Below, in pieces: positions 1-7,910 of a stretch of DNA of 64,000 nucleotides (positions within the stretch are counted from its first letter, which is position 1; every line of letters starts with the position of its first letter). Source of the DNA: Clostridium fungisolvens (GTDB lineage: Bacteria; Bacillota; Clostridia; Clostridiales; Clostridiaceae); assembly GCF_014193895.1 (NCBI RefSeq), contig NZ_BLZR01000001.1, forward strand, positions 1,054,001 to 1,118,000, written 5' to 3'. A program made the position numbers and the translations under genes. Under the pieces are notes generated by a model, which searched no databases, was not told where the DNA came from, and worked only from the letters and a program-made list of their open reading frames with translations.

Positions 1-1
1 A

Positions 2-934
2 ATAGAAAACTATTTGATAGAAGCAGGAATAGAAATAAGATTTGATACTTTAGTCACAGATTTAATAATAGAAGATGGGGAAGCTAAAGGTATTAAGATA
101 ACAGATGCTATGACAAAATCACAGGATGAGGAAGTATTTGGTGATAAGGTTATTGTAGGTACTGGAAGAAAAGGTGCTGACTGGCTTAATGATATGTGTG
201 TTAAGCATGATATAAATCATTATGCTGGAACTGTAGACATAGGGGTTCGTGTGGAATTAAGAAATGAAGTAATGGAAAAGGTTAATGAAGTTCTTTATGA
301 ATCAAAACTTATAGGCTATCCAGCACCTTTTAAAAATAAGGTTAGGACCTTCTGTCAAAATCCAGGAGGCTTTGTTGCCCAAGAGAATTATGATGATAAT
401 ATAGCAATAGTTAATGGTCATTCCTTTAAAGAAAAGAAATCAAATAATACAAACTTAGCTATACTAAGTTCTCATAATTTTTCAAAACCATTTAATCAAC
501 CTATAGAATATGGTAAAAAAGTAGCTCAACTTGTAAATATGCTTGGTAATGGAAAGATTTTAGTTCAAAGATATGGTGACATATTAGACGGAAAGAGAAC
601 TTGGGATCATGAACTGGATAGATCAAATGTTAGATATACATTGCCAGATGCTGTGGCAGGAGATCTAACTTCAGCTATCCCTTATAGAACTATGACTAAT
701 ATACTTAATTTTATTCAAGCTATGAATGTTGTAGTGCCTGGTTTTGCAAGTAGTGAAACTTTATTATATGGACCTGAAATAAAGTTTTATAGCAATAAGA
801 TTACTTTAGATGAAAAATTTGAAACAAATATAAAAAATCTTCACTGTTTAGGAGACTCCAGCGGGTGGACAAGAGGGCTTATGATGGCTTCAGTGATGGG
901 AATACTAATGGGTAGATACCTTTGTGAAGAATAG
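2..934 (+). CDS. FAD-dependent dehydrogenase, C-terminal part (5' end outside window)
   Basis: The reading frame is already open at the first base of the window, so this is the 3' part of a gene and its N-terminal dinucleotide-binding fold is not visible. The 300+ residues seen resemble the C-terminal half of the large NAD(P)/FAD-dependent oxidoreductases common in clostridia. They include a VIVGTGRKGADW segment where a flavoprotein reaches its central fold, and a C-terminal LHCLGDSSGWTRGLMMASVMG segment. The latter is the usual FAD-contacting GD motif, followed by the glycine-rich helix that closes the flavin site. The substrate cannot be told. A terminator follows directly. Confidence 0.7.
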   Translation: MENYLIEAGIEIRFDTLVTDLIIEDGEAKGIKITDAMTKSQDEEVFGDKVIVGTGRKGADWLNDMCVKHDINHYAGTVDIGVRVELRNEVMEKVNEVLYESKLIGYPAPFKNKVRTFCQNPGGFVAQENYDDNIAIVNGHSFKEKKSNNTNLAILSSHNFSKPFNQPIEYGKKVAQLVNMLGNGKILVQRYGDILDGKRTWDHELDRSNVRYTLPDAVAGDLTSAIPYRTMTNILNFIQAMNVVVPGFASSETLLYGPEIKFYSNKITLDEKFETNIKNLHCLGDSSGWTRGLMMASVMGILMGRYLCEE

Positions 935-950
935 AAGAATAATTAAAATT

Positions 951-984
951 TAGGCTGAGAATTTTTTCTCGGCCTATTTTTATA
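951..984 (+). terminator. Rho-independent terminator of the FAD dehydrogenase gene
   Basis: TAGGCTGAGAA pairs with TTCTCGGCCTA (one G.U) around a T4 loop and is followed by a T-rich run. Confidence 0.85.
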
Positions 985-1370
985 TAGATAACTATATAAT
1001 TAAACTTATTTTTAAGAGTATTGAAAGTTTAAGTTTGTGGAAAATTAGAGTTATAGTGAATTTATTACTTGGGCTCAATAATAGTATTGGTAGTAGAATA
1101 TAGTTTAATCCGTGTTTTAAAGATAAAAGTAAGAATGTATAAAGCATATTCGTTTATAAATACAGTAAGTTGATTTCTAGTGGGAAAAGTTGATAAAATA
1201 GTATTAAGACAGCCAGGCATCTATATAAAAAATACACGGGTGCCCATAAATTTTTAGTAGATAAGAAAATAGATAATTATAGAATTATAGCATTATGACA
1301 TTGTAAAAATATAACAATATAAAAATATAGAAAATATGCGGGTTTCGACGTCAGCATAGGGGTGAATTAG
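985..1370. other. Gene-free stretch, nothing firm
   Basis: About 390 bp of AT-rich DNA with no credible ORF or known RNA. A possible sigma-A promoter (TTGATT at 1170, 18-nt gap, TAAAAT at 1194) could serve the helicase gene. A weak hairpin follows (GGCATC near 1215 against GGTGCC near 1240). The Shine-Dalgarno AGGGGTG sits at 1358-1364. Confidence 0.4.
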
Positions 1371-3125
1371 ATGAAGAGAGCAGATGAGAGAAATTTTAGA
1401 AAGATAAAGAATCAAATTAAACAAATTGATGAAATAGTAAGACATACTAAAACAAATGCATTATGGGAACATGAAGCTTCAGTTAGAAAAAAGCTTAAGG
1501 AGCTAAGTCAATTTAGAAGAGAAGAACTTAGGGATTATGATGAAGTATATGAAGGTTATGTTGATGTTTTAAATTATATTTCTGAGAGACTTCTTGAGGA
1601 TTATAATAAAAAGAATAATTCATTTTTTGATTTTTATTCGATTGTAAGAAACAATTTTGAAAGCTATGTTAGCTCGGGGATTATAGGTGTTCTTATTGCT
1701 GAACATATACCAAAGATAATATCAGAAGAGTTTGATGAAGTATTCCCTAGAAATCCTAAGGATGAATATAGGAGAGCCAGAGCTATAAAAAGAAAGATAT
1801 TTTTACACCTTGGAGACACTAATACTGGAAAAACCTATAATTCAATGCAAAGATTAAAGCAATGCGAAAAAGGGATATACTTGTCTCCTTTAAGAATACT
1901 TGCGTTAGAAAATTATGAAAGACTTAACAACGAAGGTGTAAAATGCAACCTTATAACTGGTGAAGAAGAAATAATACATGAAGATGCGAAGCATATTTCT
2001 TGCACAATAGAGAAACTTGATATAAATGAACAATATGAGATAGCTATAATAGACGAGATTCAAATGATAGATGATGATCAGAGAGGGGCTGCCTGGACCC
2101 GAGCGTTGCTTGGACTTAGATGTAAAGAGATACATGTCTGCGGTGCAAAAAATTCAAAAGAACTTTTGCTTGAAATACTAGAAGACTGTGAGGATGACTA
2201 TGAGATAATTGAATATAAAAGACAGATTCCTTTGATAGTAGACGAGAAAGCTTTCACATTAAAAGACATAAATCCAGGTGATGCTCTAGTTGTATTTTCC
2301 AAGAAGAGAGTATTAGAGCTTGGAATGCATTACTCTTCTTTGGGTATGAGAGCCAGCTTGATATATGGAGATCTTCCACCTGAAGTAAGAAGAAAGCAAT
2401 ATGAAAGTTTTATAAGCGGCAGCAGTAAAATATTGATATCTACAGATGCTATAGGTATGGGCGTTAACCTTCCAATAAAAAGAATAGTATTCATGGATAT
2501 AAAGAAATTTGATGGAAATGAAATTAGATTTCTTAAAAGTCAGGAAGTAAAGCAAATAGGTGGTAGAGCAGGAAGAAAAGGAATTTATGATGAAGGCTTC
2601 GTTGCTTGTAGTGGCAATAACCAGAATTTTATTGAAGAGAATCTTTTAGTAGAAGATCAAGTAATAGAAGAAGCAGTTCTAGGACCAAGTGAAGAAATAT
2701 TAAAAATAAAGAGCTTATCTTTAAGAGAAAAGTTAGCTTTGTGGAGTACAAAAAAAGAAAAACTACATTATTATAGAAAAATGGATGTTAGTGAATATTT
2801 AGTTATCCTTGATGCCGTAAAAGGCTATAAGATACCGGAAGAAAAGCAATGGAAGCTTATGAGAATTCCGATAGATATATCAAACGAGGATATAATGAAT
2901 GCTTTTATAAATTATGTAGATGAGCATTTTGTTGCTAAAAGTAATACACTGACAAAGCCTGGTCTTAAGTTTTATGATTTAAAAGAATTGGAGAACTATT
3001 ATCAAAAAATCAATTTGTATTACTCATTCTCAAGAAATTTTAAGCTTGATTTTGATGAAGAATGGGTATATGAAGAAAGAAAAAATGTGAGTGAAGAAAT
3101 TAACAAGATACTATTGAATTTATAA
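1371..3125 (+). CDS. SUV3-like superfamily 2 RNA helicase
   Basis: A 584-residue ATP-dependent helicase. Walker A is GDTNTGKT (residues 148-155), motif II is the unusual DEIQ (228-231), motif V region is TDAIGMGVNLPI (358-369) and motif VI is QIGGRAGR (395-402). The DEIQ box and the TDAIGMG(L/V)NL block are hallmarks of the SUV3 (SUPV3L1) family, which unwinds RNA with an exonuclease in mitochondria and alphaproteobacteria. The first 140 residues are charged, helical and lack a recognised domain. The C-terminal 150 residues match the SUV3 length but not a domain I can name. It stands alone, with its own Shine-Dalgarno and a terminator shared with the convergent gene. A role in RNA turnover is inferred from family. 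Confidence 0.85.
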   Translation: MKRADERNFRKIKNQIKQIDEIVRHTKTNALWEHEASVRKKLKELSQFRREELRDYDEVYEGYVDVLNYISERLLEDYNKKNNSFFDFYSIVRNNFESYVSSGIIGVLIAEHIPKIISEEFDEVFPRNPKDEYRRARAIKRKIFLHLGDTNTGKTYNSMQRLKQCEKGIYLSPLRILALENYERLNNEGVKCNLITGEEEIIHEDAKHISCTIEKLDINEQYEIAIIDEIQMIDDDQRGAAWTRALLGLRCKEIHVCGAKNSKELLLEILEDCEDDYEIIEYKRQIPLIVDEKAFTLKDINPGDALVVFSKKRVLELGMHYSSLGMRASLIYGDLPPEVRRKQYESFISGSSKILISTDAIGMGVNLPIKRIVFMDIKKFDGNEIRFLKSQEVKQIGGRAGRKGIYDEGFVACSGNNQNFIEENLLVEDQVIEEAVLGPSEEILKIKSLSLREKLALWSTKKEKLHYYRKMDVSEYLVILDAVKGYKIPEEKQWKLMRIPIDISNEDIMNAFINYVDEHFVAKSNTLTKPGLKFYDLKELENYYQKINLYYSFSRNFKLDFDEEWVYEERKNVSEEINKILLNL

Positions 3126-3129
3126 AAGT

Positions 3130-3166
3130 AGCCTAATGATTGTGCTAAATCATTAGGCTGTTTTTT
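3130..3166. terminator. Bidirectional terminator between convergent genes
   Basis: AGCCTAATGATT pairs perfectly with AATCATTAGGCT. There is a T6 run on the + side and an A-rich flank (T-rich on the other strand), so it can serve both the helicase and the phosphatase gene. Confidence 0.9.
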
Positions 3167-3169
3167 GTT

Positions 3170-3772
3170 TCAGAAGTTATAGTTTGAATTTACAGCTAAT
3201 ACTTTAAAAGAATTTTTATCTTCAAGATATTCTATGATGCTTATACTTCCGTTTGGAATATCTAGTGCAGCTCTATTTTGAAGTGGCATCTGTAAGATAG
3301 TGCATAAAATTACTTTAATAACAGCGCCGTGAGATACCATAGCTATATTGCTATTATTGTAAGGTAAAAGAGAATAGAGTGCATTAAAAACTCTTTCCTT
3401 AAGCTCCAGATAAGATTCGCCTTCAGGAGGAGCAATAGCTGCAATATCTTTTGACCAAGTTTCTAAAAACTCTTTATACTCAATTTTTATTTCATCCCAG
3501 GTCTTACCTTCCCATTGACCAAGATTGATCTCTTTAAATTCATTTATAATATCCACATTGATATTAAGTTTCTTAGCAAGAGGTTCTGAAGTCTTTAGAG
3601 CTCTTTTTAAGGGGCTTGAATATATTTTTCTAATATCACAATTTTTTAAGGTCTCAGCAATATTATTAGCCTGTTCTAGTCCTTTAGAATTTAATTCTTC
3701 ATCTTTACTTCCTTGATATCTAAAGTTTTGATTCCATTCTGTCTGCCCGTGTCTTATTAAATAAATAATCAT
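3170..3772 (-). CDS. Histidine phosphatase superfamily protein (phosphoglycerate mutase-like)
   Basis: This 200-residue protein opens with the catalytic RHG motif in IYLIRHGQTEWN (His near residue 8), followed by a second Arg (SSPLKRALKTSEP) and a late VSHGAVIK histidine. That is the full active site of the branch-1 histidine phosphatases. Small clostridial members of this size act as alpha-ribazole phosphatases or broad phosphatases. With no cobalamin genes nearby, the substrate is open. The start is supported by a GAGGTG Shine-Dalgarno. Confidence 0.88.
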   Translation of the reverse strand: MIIYLIRHGQTEWNQNFRYQGSKDEELNSKGLEQANNIAETLKNCDIRKIYSSPLKRALKTSEPLAKKLNINVDIINEFKEINLGQWEGKTWDEIKIEYKEFLETWSKDIAAIAPPEGESYLELKERVFNALYSLLPYNNSNIAMVSHGAVIKVILCTILQMPLQNRAALDIPNGSISIIEYLEDKNSFKVLAVNSNYNF

Positions 3773-4213
3773 ATATTTATCACCTCTTTTTCATGCAATG
3801 AGTTAAGAAAGTTGTATTATATATAGTTAAGATGAGTAATAATTAATATTTTAAATAAAATAATGCTACTTATTTAAAGAATATATCATATAAGAATTGT
3901 AAAAGTAAGATTATTAAAAAACAAACAATATTAGTTGATTATTAAATTATATAGCAAGTTTATAAAAGAATACAAGTAGCTGATACCAACGGGTTAAATG
4001 TTTTCATAATTCCGATTGGTGGTTTTAACATATAGTATATACCAATTAAAATAGTAATATTTGCTTTAAAATTGTGAAAATACAAAAAAATAGTACATGC
4101 TAAATTTGGCTGTATTAGACGTTTTTCGACTATAAATAGGTAATTAACATGAATAGAATCATTACATCTTACAATATGTTAATATATTATGAATTTAAAT
4201 CAATTTAAAGAAT
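3773..4213. other. Intergenic region between phosphatase and kimA, structured but unassigned
   Basis: No ORF. Around 3985-4050 there are alternative pairings: ACCAAC, then CCGATTGGT, then TACCAAT; and GTTAAA with TTTTAAC. These could form mutually exclusive hairpins. I do not recognise the conserved core of a c-di-AMP (ydaO) riboswitch here, and the best promoter for kimA lies downstream of this structure. Confidence 0.35.
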
Positions 4214-4242
4214 TTGAAGCTTATATCACACACTGATATAAT
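4214..4242 (+). promoter_or_regulatory. Sigma-A promoter of kimA-like gene
   Basis: TTGAAG, 17-nt spacer, TATAAT. The predicted transcript begins near 4249, leaving a leader of about 43 nt with a GGGAGAGG Shine-Dalgarno. That is too short for an aptamer. Confidence 0.7.
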
Positions 4243-4292
4243 ACGAAATTGTTCCATTAATAATTTAGAAATATTTTCGGGAGAGGATTCTT

Positions 4293-6281
4293 ATGGAAAA
4301 GATAAAAAGAAAGGTTATTGGTGAGCCCTTAAAATCATCACAAATCACACATGAAAAGTTTAGTGTATTCAGAGGTCTTCCAATACTATCATCTGATGCA
4401 ATTTCTTCAGTCGCATATGCTTGTGAAGAAATACTTATAGTGCTCATTCCAGTAATGGGTATTCTTTCATACAAGTACTTGATATATGTTACTGCTGCAA
4501 TAATTGCATTATTATGTATCTTGATTTTTTCTTATAGACAAACTATCGATAGCTACCCTAAAGGTGGAGGTTCATATATAGTTTCAAGAGAGAACTTAGG
4601 TGTAACACCAAGCTTACTAGCAGGTGCATCACTTACTACAGATTATATATTAACTGTAGCTGTAAGTTCCACAGCTGGTGTTGCAGCAATTACTTCAGCA
4701 TTTCCGGCACTGCTAGAGTTTAGAGTTCCATTAACTTTACTTATAATAACTATAATGACTGTTGGTAATTTAAGAGGCGTTAGGGAATCAGCTAAGTTAT
4801 TCAGCGTACCTACATACTTCTTTCTGTTCATTAGTTTATTAATGATAGCAGTTGGTGTAATTAAATATCTTATATACGGATATGTTCCAGTTGAGACAGC
4901 TCAAGTAGCACAAATGCAAAATACAATTGGAGACATGACATTGTTCTTATTCTTGAGAGCTTTCGCAGCAGGTTGTACAGCTCTTACAGGTATAGAAGCG
5001 GTTAGTGATGGAGTTGCTAACTTCAAAGCACCTGCAACTAAGAATGCAAAAAGAGTATTAAGTCTGTTGTTTTTAATAGTTGTCATAATATTTGGTGGAG
5101 TATCTTACCTATCAACAATTTATCATACAACGGCTGGTGGAGATAAAACAGTTATATCTCAAATTGCTGGTCAAGTTTTTGGGCAAAATAGTTTATTATT
5201 TTTCGTAATGCAATTTGCTACTACTTTGATCCTTATAATGGCTGCGAATACAGCTTTTTCAGATTTTCCATTATTGCTTTCTTTTATAGCTAAGGACGGA
5301 TTTGCACCAAGACAGTTTGCTAAAAGAGGAGATAGATTAAGCTTCTCAAATGGTATAATATTACTTGCAGTTGCAGCAGCTATATTGGTAATTGTATTTA
5401 AGGGTGAAAACCACTTAATGTTACCTCTATATGCTATTGGTGTATTTATATCCTTTACTTTATCTCAAAGTGGTATGGTAATGAGATGGGTTAGAACAAA
5501 AGCACCAGGTTGGAAGCATAAAGCTTTTATAAATGGTTTAGGAGCAACAATAACATTTATAACTTTAATCGTAATATCTATAGTTAAGTTTAAGCATGGA
5601 GCATGGGTAGTTATAATCCTTATCCCATCATTAATGCTTCTTATGAAGAGAATAAGAAGACATTACGCTAAAGTTGCTAGACAATTAAGCTTAGATAATA
5701 ACTACTTCCCAGTATTTAATAGTAATGCTGCTAAAAGATTTATAGTTCCAGTAGGAGCTTTAAATGAAGCTGTTGTAAAAACAATAAACTATGCAAAATG
5801 TTTATCTGATGATATAACTGCTTTCCATGCATCTACGGATGAAGAGGAAACAGCAAAGCTTAAAGAAAAATGGGATAAATATGAAATGGGAATTCCTCTT
5901 ATTATAAGAGACGTTGATTATAGAGAAGTTGTTAATCCATTAGTAGATTTTATAGAGAATAGTGATTTTAGACCAAGTAAAAAGGATATGGTTACTGTTG
6001 TAATACCTCAGTTCAATGCAGAGAAATGGTGGGGAAATGCACTGCATAACCAAACTGCAATGTTCTTAAGAAGTACCTTACTTAAGAGAAGAAACATAGC
6101 TGTTATATCTGTTCCATTTATTATAGAAAATGATTATGATACTGAAAACATGGAAAAAGTATTAGAAGAGTATACTGATAAAGAGTGTTTTAAGTGTAAA
6201 GAAACAAAAGAAACTCATGAAAAAGAGTGCAAAATCGAAAAGACTGAGCAAATTGATAAGAATAGTAAAGAAAGCAATTAA
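4293..6281 (+). CDS. kimA: KimA-type high-affinity potassium importer (APC superfamily)
   Basis: A 662-residue membrane protein. The N-terminal FRGLPILSSDAISSVAYACEEIL stretch matches the signature of the KimA (YdaO) branch of the APC superfamily, with the first helix broken around Ser-Asp. About 12 transmembrane segments run to residue ~465, followed by a ~190-residue cytoplasmic domain. In Bacillus, KimA imports K+ with protons and is shut by c-di-AMP. The last 35 residues are unusual: highly charged, with Cys632, Cys635, His642 and Cys646, a possible metal site not expected in KimA. The gene is transcribed alone from its own promoter. The family call is firm; potassium as substrate is from homology. 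Confidence 0.8.
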   Translation: MEKIKRKVIGEPLKSSQITHEKFSVFRGLPILSSDAISSVAYACEEILIVLIPVMGILSYKYLIYVTAAIIALLCILIFSYRQTIDSYPKGGGSYIVSRENLGVTPSLLAGASLTTDYILTVAVSSTAGVAAITSAFPALLEFRVPLTLLIITIMTVGNLRGVRESAKLFSVPTYFFLFISLLMIAVGVIKYLIYGYVPVETAQVAQMQNTIGDMTLFLFLRAFAAGCTALTGIEAVSDGVANFKAPATKNAKRVLSLLFLIVVIIFGGVSYLSTIYHTTAGGDKTVISQIAGQVFGQNSLLFFVMQFATTLILIMAANTAFSDFPLLLSFIAKDGFAPRQFAKRGDRLSFSNGIILLAVAAAILVIVFKGENHLMLPLYAIGVFISFTLSQSGMVMRWVRTKAPGWKHKAFINGLGATITFITLIVISIVKFKHGAWVVIILIPSLMLLMKRIRRHYAKVARQLSLDNNYFPVFNSNAAKRFIVPVGALNEAVVKTINYAKCLSDDITAFHASTDEEETAKLKEKWDKYEMGIPLIIRDVDYREVVNPLVDFIENSDFRPSKKDMVTVVIPQFNAEKWWGNALHNQTAMFLRSTLLKRRNIAVISVPFIIENDYDTENMEKVLEEYTDKECFKCKETKETHEKECKIEKTEQIDKNSKESN

Positions 6282-6313
6282 TAGAAAAAAAGAGAAAAGT
6301 GATAAAAAATAGA

Positions 6314-6363
6314 GATAATAGGAGAAAATTAGAGTTATAGCCTATCGGTTTTCTCCTATTATC
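6314..6363 (+). terminator. Long hairpin after kimA
   Basis: GATAATAGGAGAAAA (6314-6328) pairs perfectly with TTTTCTCCTATTATC (6349-6363). There is no clean T-run afterwards, so termination may be weak, or the hairpin may act mainly on mRNA stability. Confidence 0.6.
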
Positions 6364-6375
6364 CTAATTGGATAT

Positions 6376-6403
6376 TTGAACCTATAGACTTTTCTTGTAT
6401 AAT
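6376..6403 (+). promoter_or_regulatory. Promoter of the SAM riboswitch/metA transcript
   Basis: TTGAAC, 16-nt spacer, TATAAT. It starts RNA about 25 nt before the aptamer. Confidence 0.7.
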
Positions 6404-6432
6404 TATAGCAAACATAATTGAATATTTAGGTC

Positions 6433-6543
6433 TTTTATCAAGAACGGTGGAGGGACTGGCCCTTTGAAGCCTAGCAACAGCTAGCAGTCATTAGCTAGAA
6501 TTGTGCTAAATCCTGCAGGATTATATTCCTGAGAGATAATAGA
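6433..6543 (+). ncRNA. SAM-I (S-box) riboswitch aptamer
   Basis: The conserved core GGTGGAGGGACTGGCCC at 6446-6462 is followed by TGAAGCCTAGCAAC (6465-6478), matching the S-box consensus. P1 is formed by TTATC (6435-6439) and GATAA (6535-6539). The P3 and P4 arms lie between, around CTAGCAGTCATTAGCTAG and ATCCTGCAGGAT. In this class SAM binding lets a downstream terminator form, switching off methionine synthesis genes, which fits metA and hom. Confidence 0.95.
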
Positions 6544-6586
6544 TATATGCTAAACACATTGAAATTGTATATTTGCAATGTTTTTT

Positions 6587-6632
6587 AAGCTATTTCTCTA
6601 TCTCTATAGAAAAATAGCTTTTATTTTTTATT
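6587..6632 (+). terminator. Riboswitch expression-platform terminator
   Basis: AAGCTATTTCTCTAT pairs (one mismatch) with ATAGAAAAATAGCTT, followed by TTATTTTTTATT. Its 3' arm also belongs to a second, perfect 19-bp inverted repeat (6598-6616 against 6636-6654), so two structures compete. Confidence 0.75.
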
Positions 6633-6660
6633 AAGTATTTTTCTATAGAGATAGTTTTAA

Positions 6661-6714
6661 AGATGTACTAGTTCGTTTGGAAACTGCGAAGTTTTAATAC
6701 GAAGTGGTACATCT
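6661..6714. repeat. Palindromic dispersed element, family C, short form
   Basis: 54 bp with ends AGATGTAC and GTACATCT. Read on the - strand it begins AGATGTACCACTTCGTATTAAAA, the same sequence as the element near 18759. It is related to the 88-96 bp elements at 6791, 9263 and 31284. Self-complementary and mobile-looking, with no coding capacity. Confidence 0.65.
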
Positions 6715-6734
6715 ATAACGGATTATTTTCTGAT

Positions 6735-6783
6735 AAAAGACTGCCTATGATTTTTTTAAAGTCATATTAGGTGGTCTTTTTTT
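6735..6783 (+). terminator. Second hairpin-T-run between riboswitch and metA
   Basis: AAAAGAC...CCTATGA pairs with TCATATTAGG...GTCTTTT and runs into T10. It would end transcripts again before metA. Confidence 0.6.
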
Positions 6784-6790
6784 CTATATA

Positions 6791-6878
6791 TAAACTACTT
6801 CATATTAGAATTTATCCAAATAAAGATTCGTAGAACCATCGAAATCTTTATTTGGAGTTTGAGGACTGAAGTAGTTTA
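6791..6878 (+). repeat. Palindromic dispersed element, family C, copy upstream of metA
   Basis: 88 bp with terminal inverted repeats TAAACTACTTC / GAAGTAGTTTA and an inner pair CCAAATAAAGATT / AATCTTTATTTGG. A copy in the opposite orientation lies at 9263-9358, so the two bracket metA-hom. Confidence 0.75.
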
Positions 6879-7029
6879 TCAGTTCAGCGGAATAGATAAT
6901 CTAGTTCTATCCAATAAACCTAAGTAACATTTGTGTTAACTATTAATGGTAATGGGATTATCAAATTTAGATTTCATTTGGAACTAGTTTATCGATATAT
7001 AGATTTTAATTTGGGGAGGTAAGTCAGGT

Positions 7030-7893
7030 ATGACTATATACTGTAAAGCAAAATTAGTGGGAGCAGATTTAATAAAATATAATAAAAATATTGTAATAGA
7101 CAGAGTTGAAAAGAACTTACCTAAAATAGGGATTCTAAATTTAATGCCAAATAAGTACGAGACAGAAAGGCAGCTTTTAGAATTGCTATCTAGAACTTCT
7201 TTAAGTATGGAAGTTAAGTTTATAAGGCTTGTAACGCATGAATGCAAGTCTGTACCAAAAGAATACTTAATTGAAAATTATGAAGCTTTTAATGATATTA
7301 AAAATGAATTGGATTGTTTAATTATAACAGGAGCACCAGTAGAAAAATTAGATTTTGAAGAAGTATCTTATATAGATGAATTAAATGAAATACTTAATTT
7401 TGCTAAGGAGAGTAATAAAAAATCCATATTTATATGTTGGGGGGCTCAAGCGGCATTAAATCATTATCATGGAATTCGTAAAGAACTTTGTGATGAGAAA
7501 ATTTTTGGAATATTTGACCATAATAAGTTGGAAAGTCACTGGGTTCTAGAAGGTGTAAGTAATAATCTTTTTGCTCCTCATTCTAGACATACAAAACTAG
7601 TAAGTGAAGATGTAGAAGCTTGTAAGGCTTTAAAGGTTATAGCAAAATCAGATGAAGCAGGAGAATATGTAATAGTTGATGACAATTCTTTGTATATACT
7701 AGGTCATTGTGAATATCATAAGGAAACTTTAAAAAATGAGTATTTTAGAGATTTGAACAAGGGATTACCGATAAATATACCAAAAAATTATTTTGTAGAG
7801 AATGATCCTTGTAATGACATAATTGAAAGCTGGAAAGAAGATGGAATAAGGTTATATGATAACTGGCTTAAAAATTTTATAGTAGGACTTTAA
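7030..7893 (+). CDS. metA: Homoserine O-acyltransferase (MetA), probably acetyl-CoA type
   Basis: A 287-residue MetA/HTS-family enzyme that acylates homoserine as the first committed step of methionine synthesis. Visible features are the nucleophile Cys136 in ICWGAQA and the HxE dyad in the LGHCEYH segment. GAPVEKLDFEEV carries Glu105 at the position where E. coli MetA has Gly111 (GAPLG). That residue is reported to set donor choice, Glu for acetyl-CoA and Gly for succinyl-CoA, so O-acetylhomoserine is the likely product (inference from alignment by eye). The start follows GGGGAGG by about 10 nt. The gene sits in an operon with hom under SAM-riboswitch control. Confidence 0.93.
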   Translation: MTIYCKAKLVGADLIKYNKNIVIDRVEKNLPKIGILNLMPNKYETERQLLELLSRTSLSMEVKFIRLVTHECKSVPKEYLIENYEAFNDIKNELDCLIITGAPVEKLDFEEVSYIDELNEILNFAKESNKKSIFICWGAQAALNHYHGIRKELCDEKIFGIFDHNKLESHWVLEGVSNNLFAPHSRHTKLVSEDVEACKALKVIAKSDEAGEYVIVDDNSLYILGHCEYHKETLKNEYFRDLNKGLPINIPKNYFVENDPCNDIIESWKEDGIRLYDNWLKNFIVGL

Positions 7894-7910
7894 TGAAAAG
7901 GGAGGCTTAT

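Noticed and set aside
3980..4060. c-di-AMP (ydaO) riboswitch before kimA
   Set aside because: Conserved core blocks are not visible and the best promoter starts downstream of this region.
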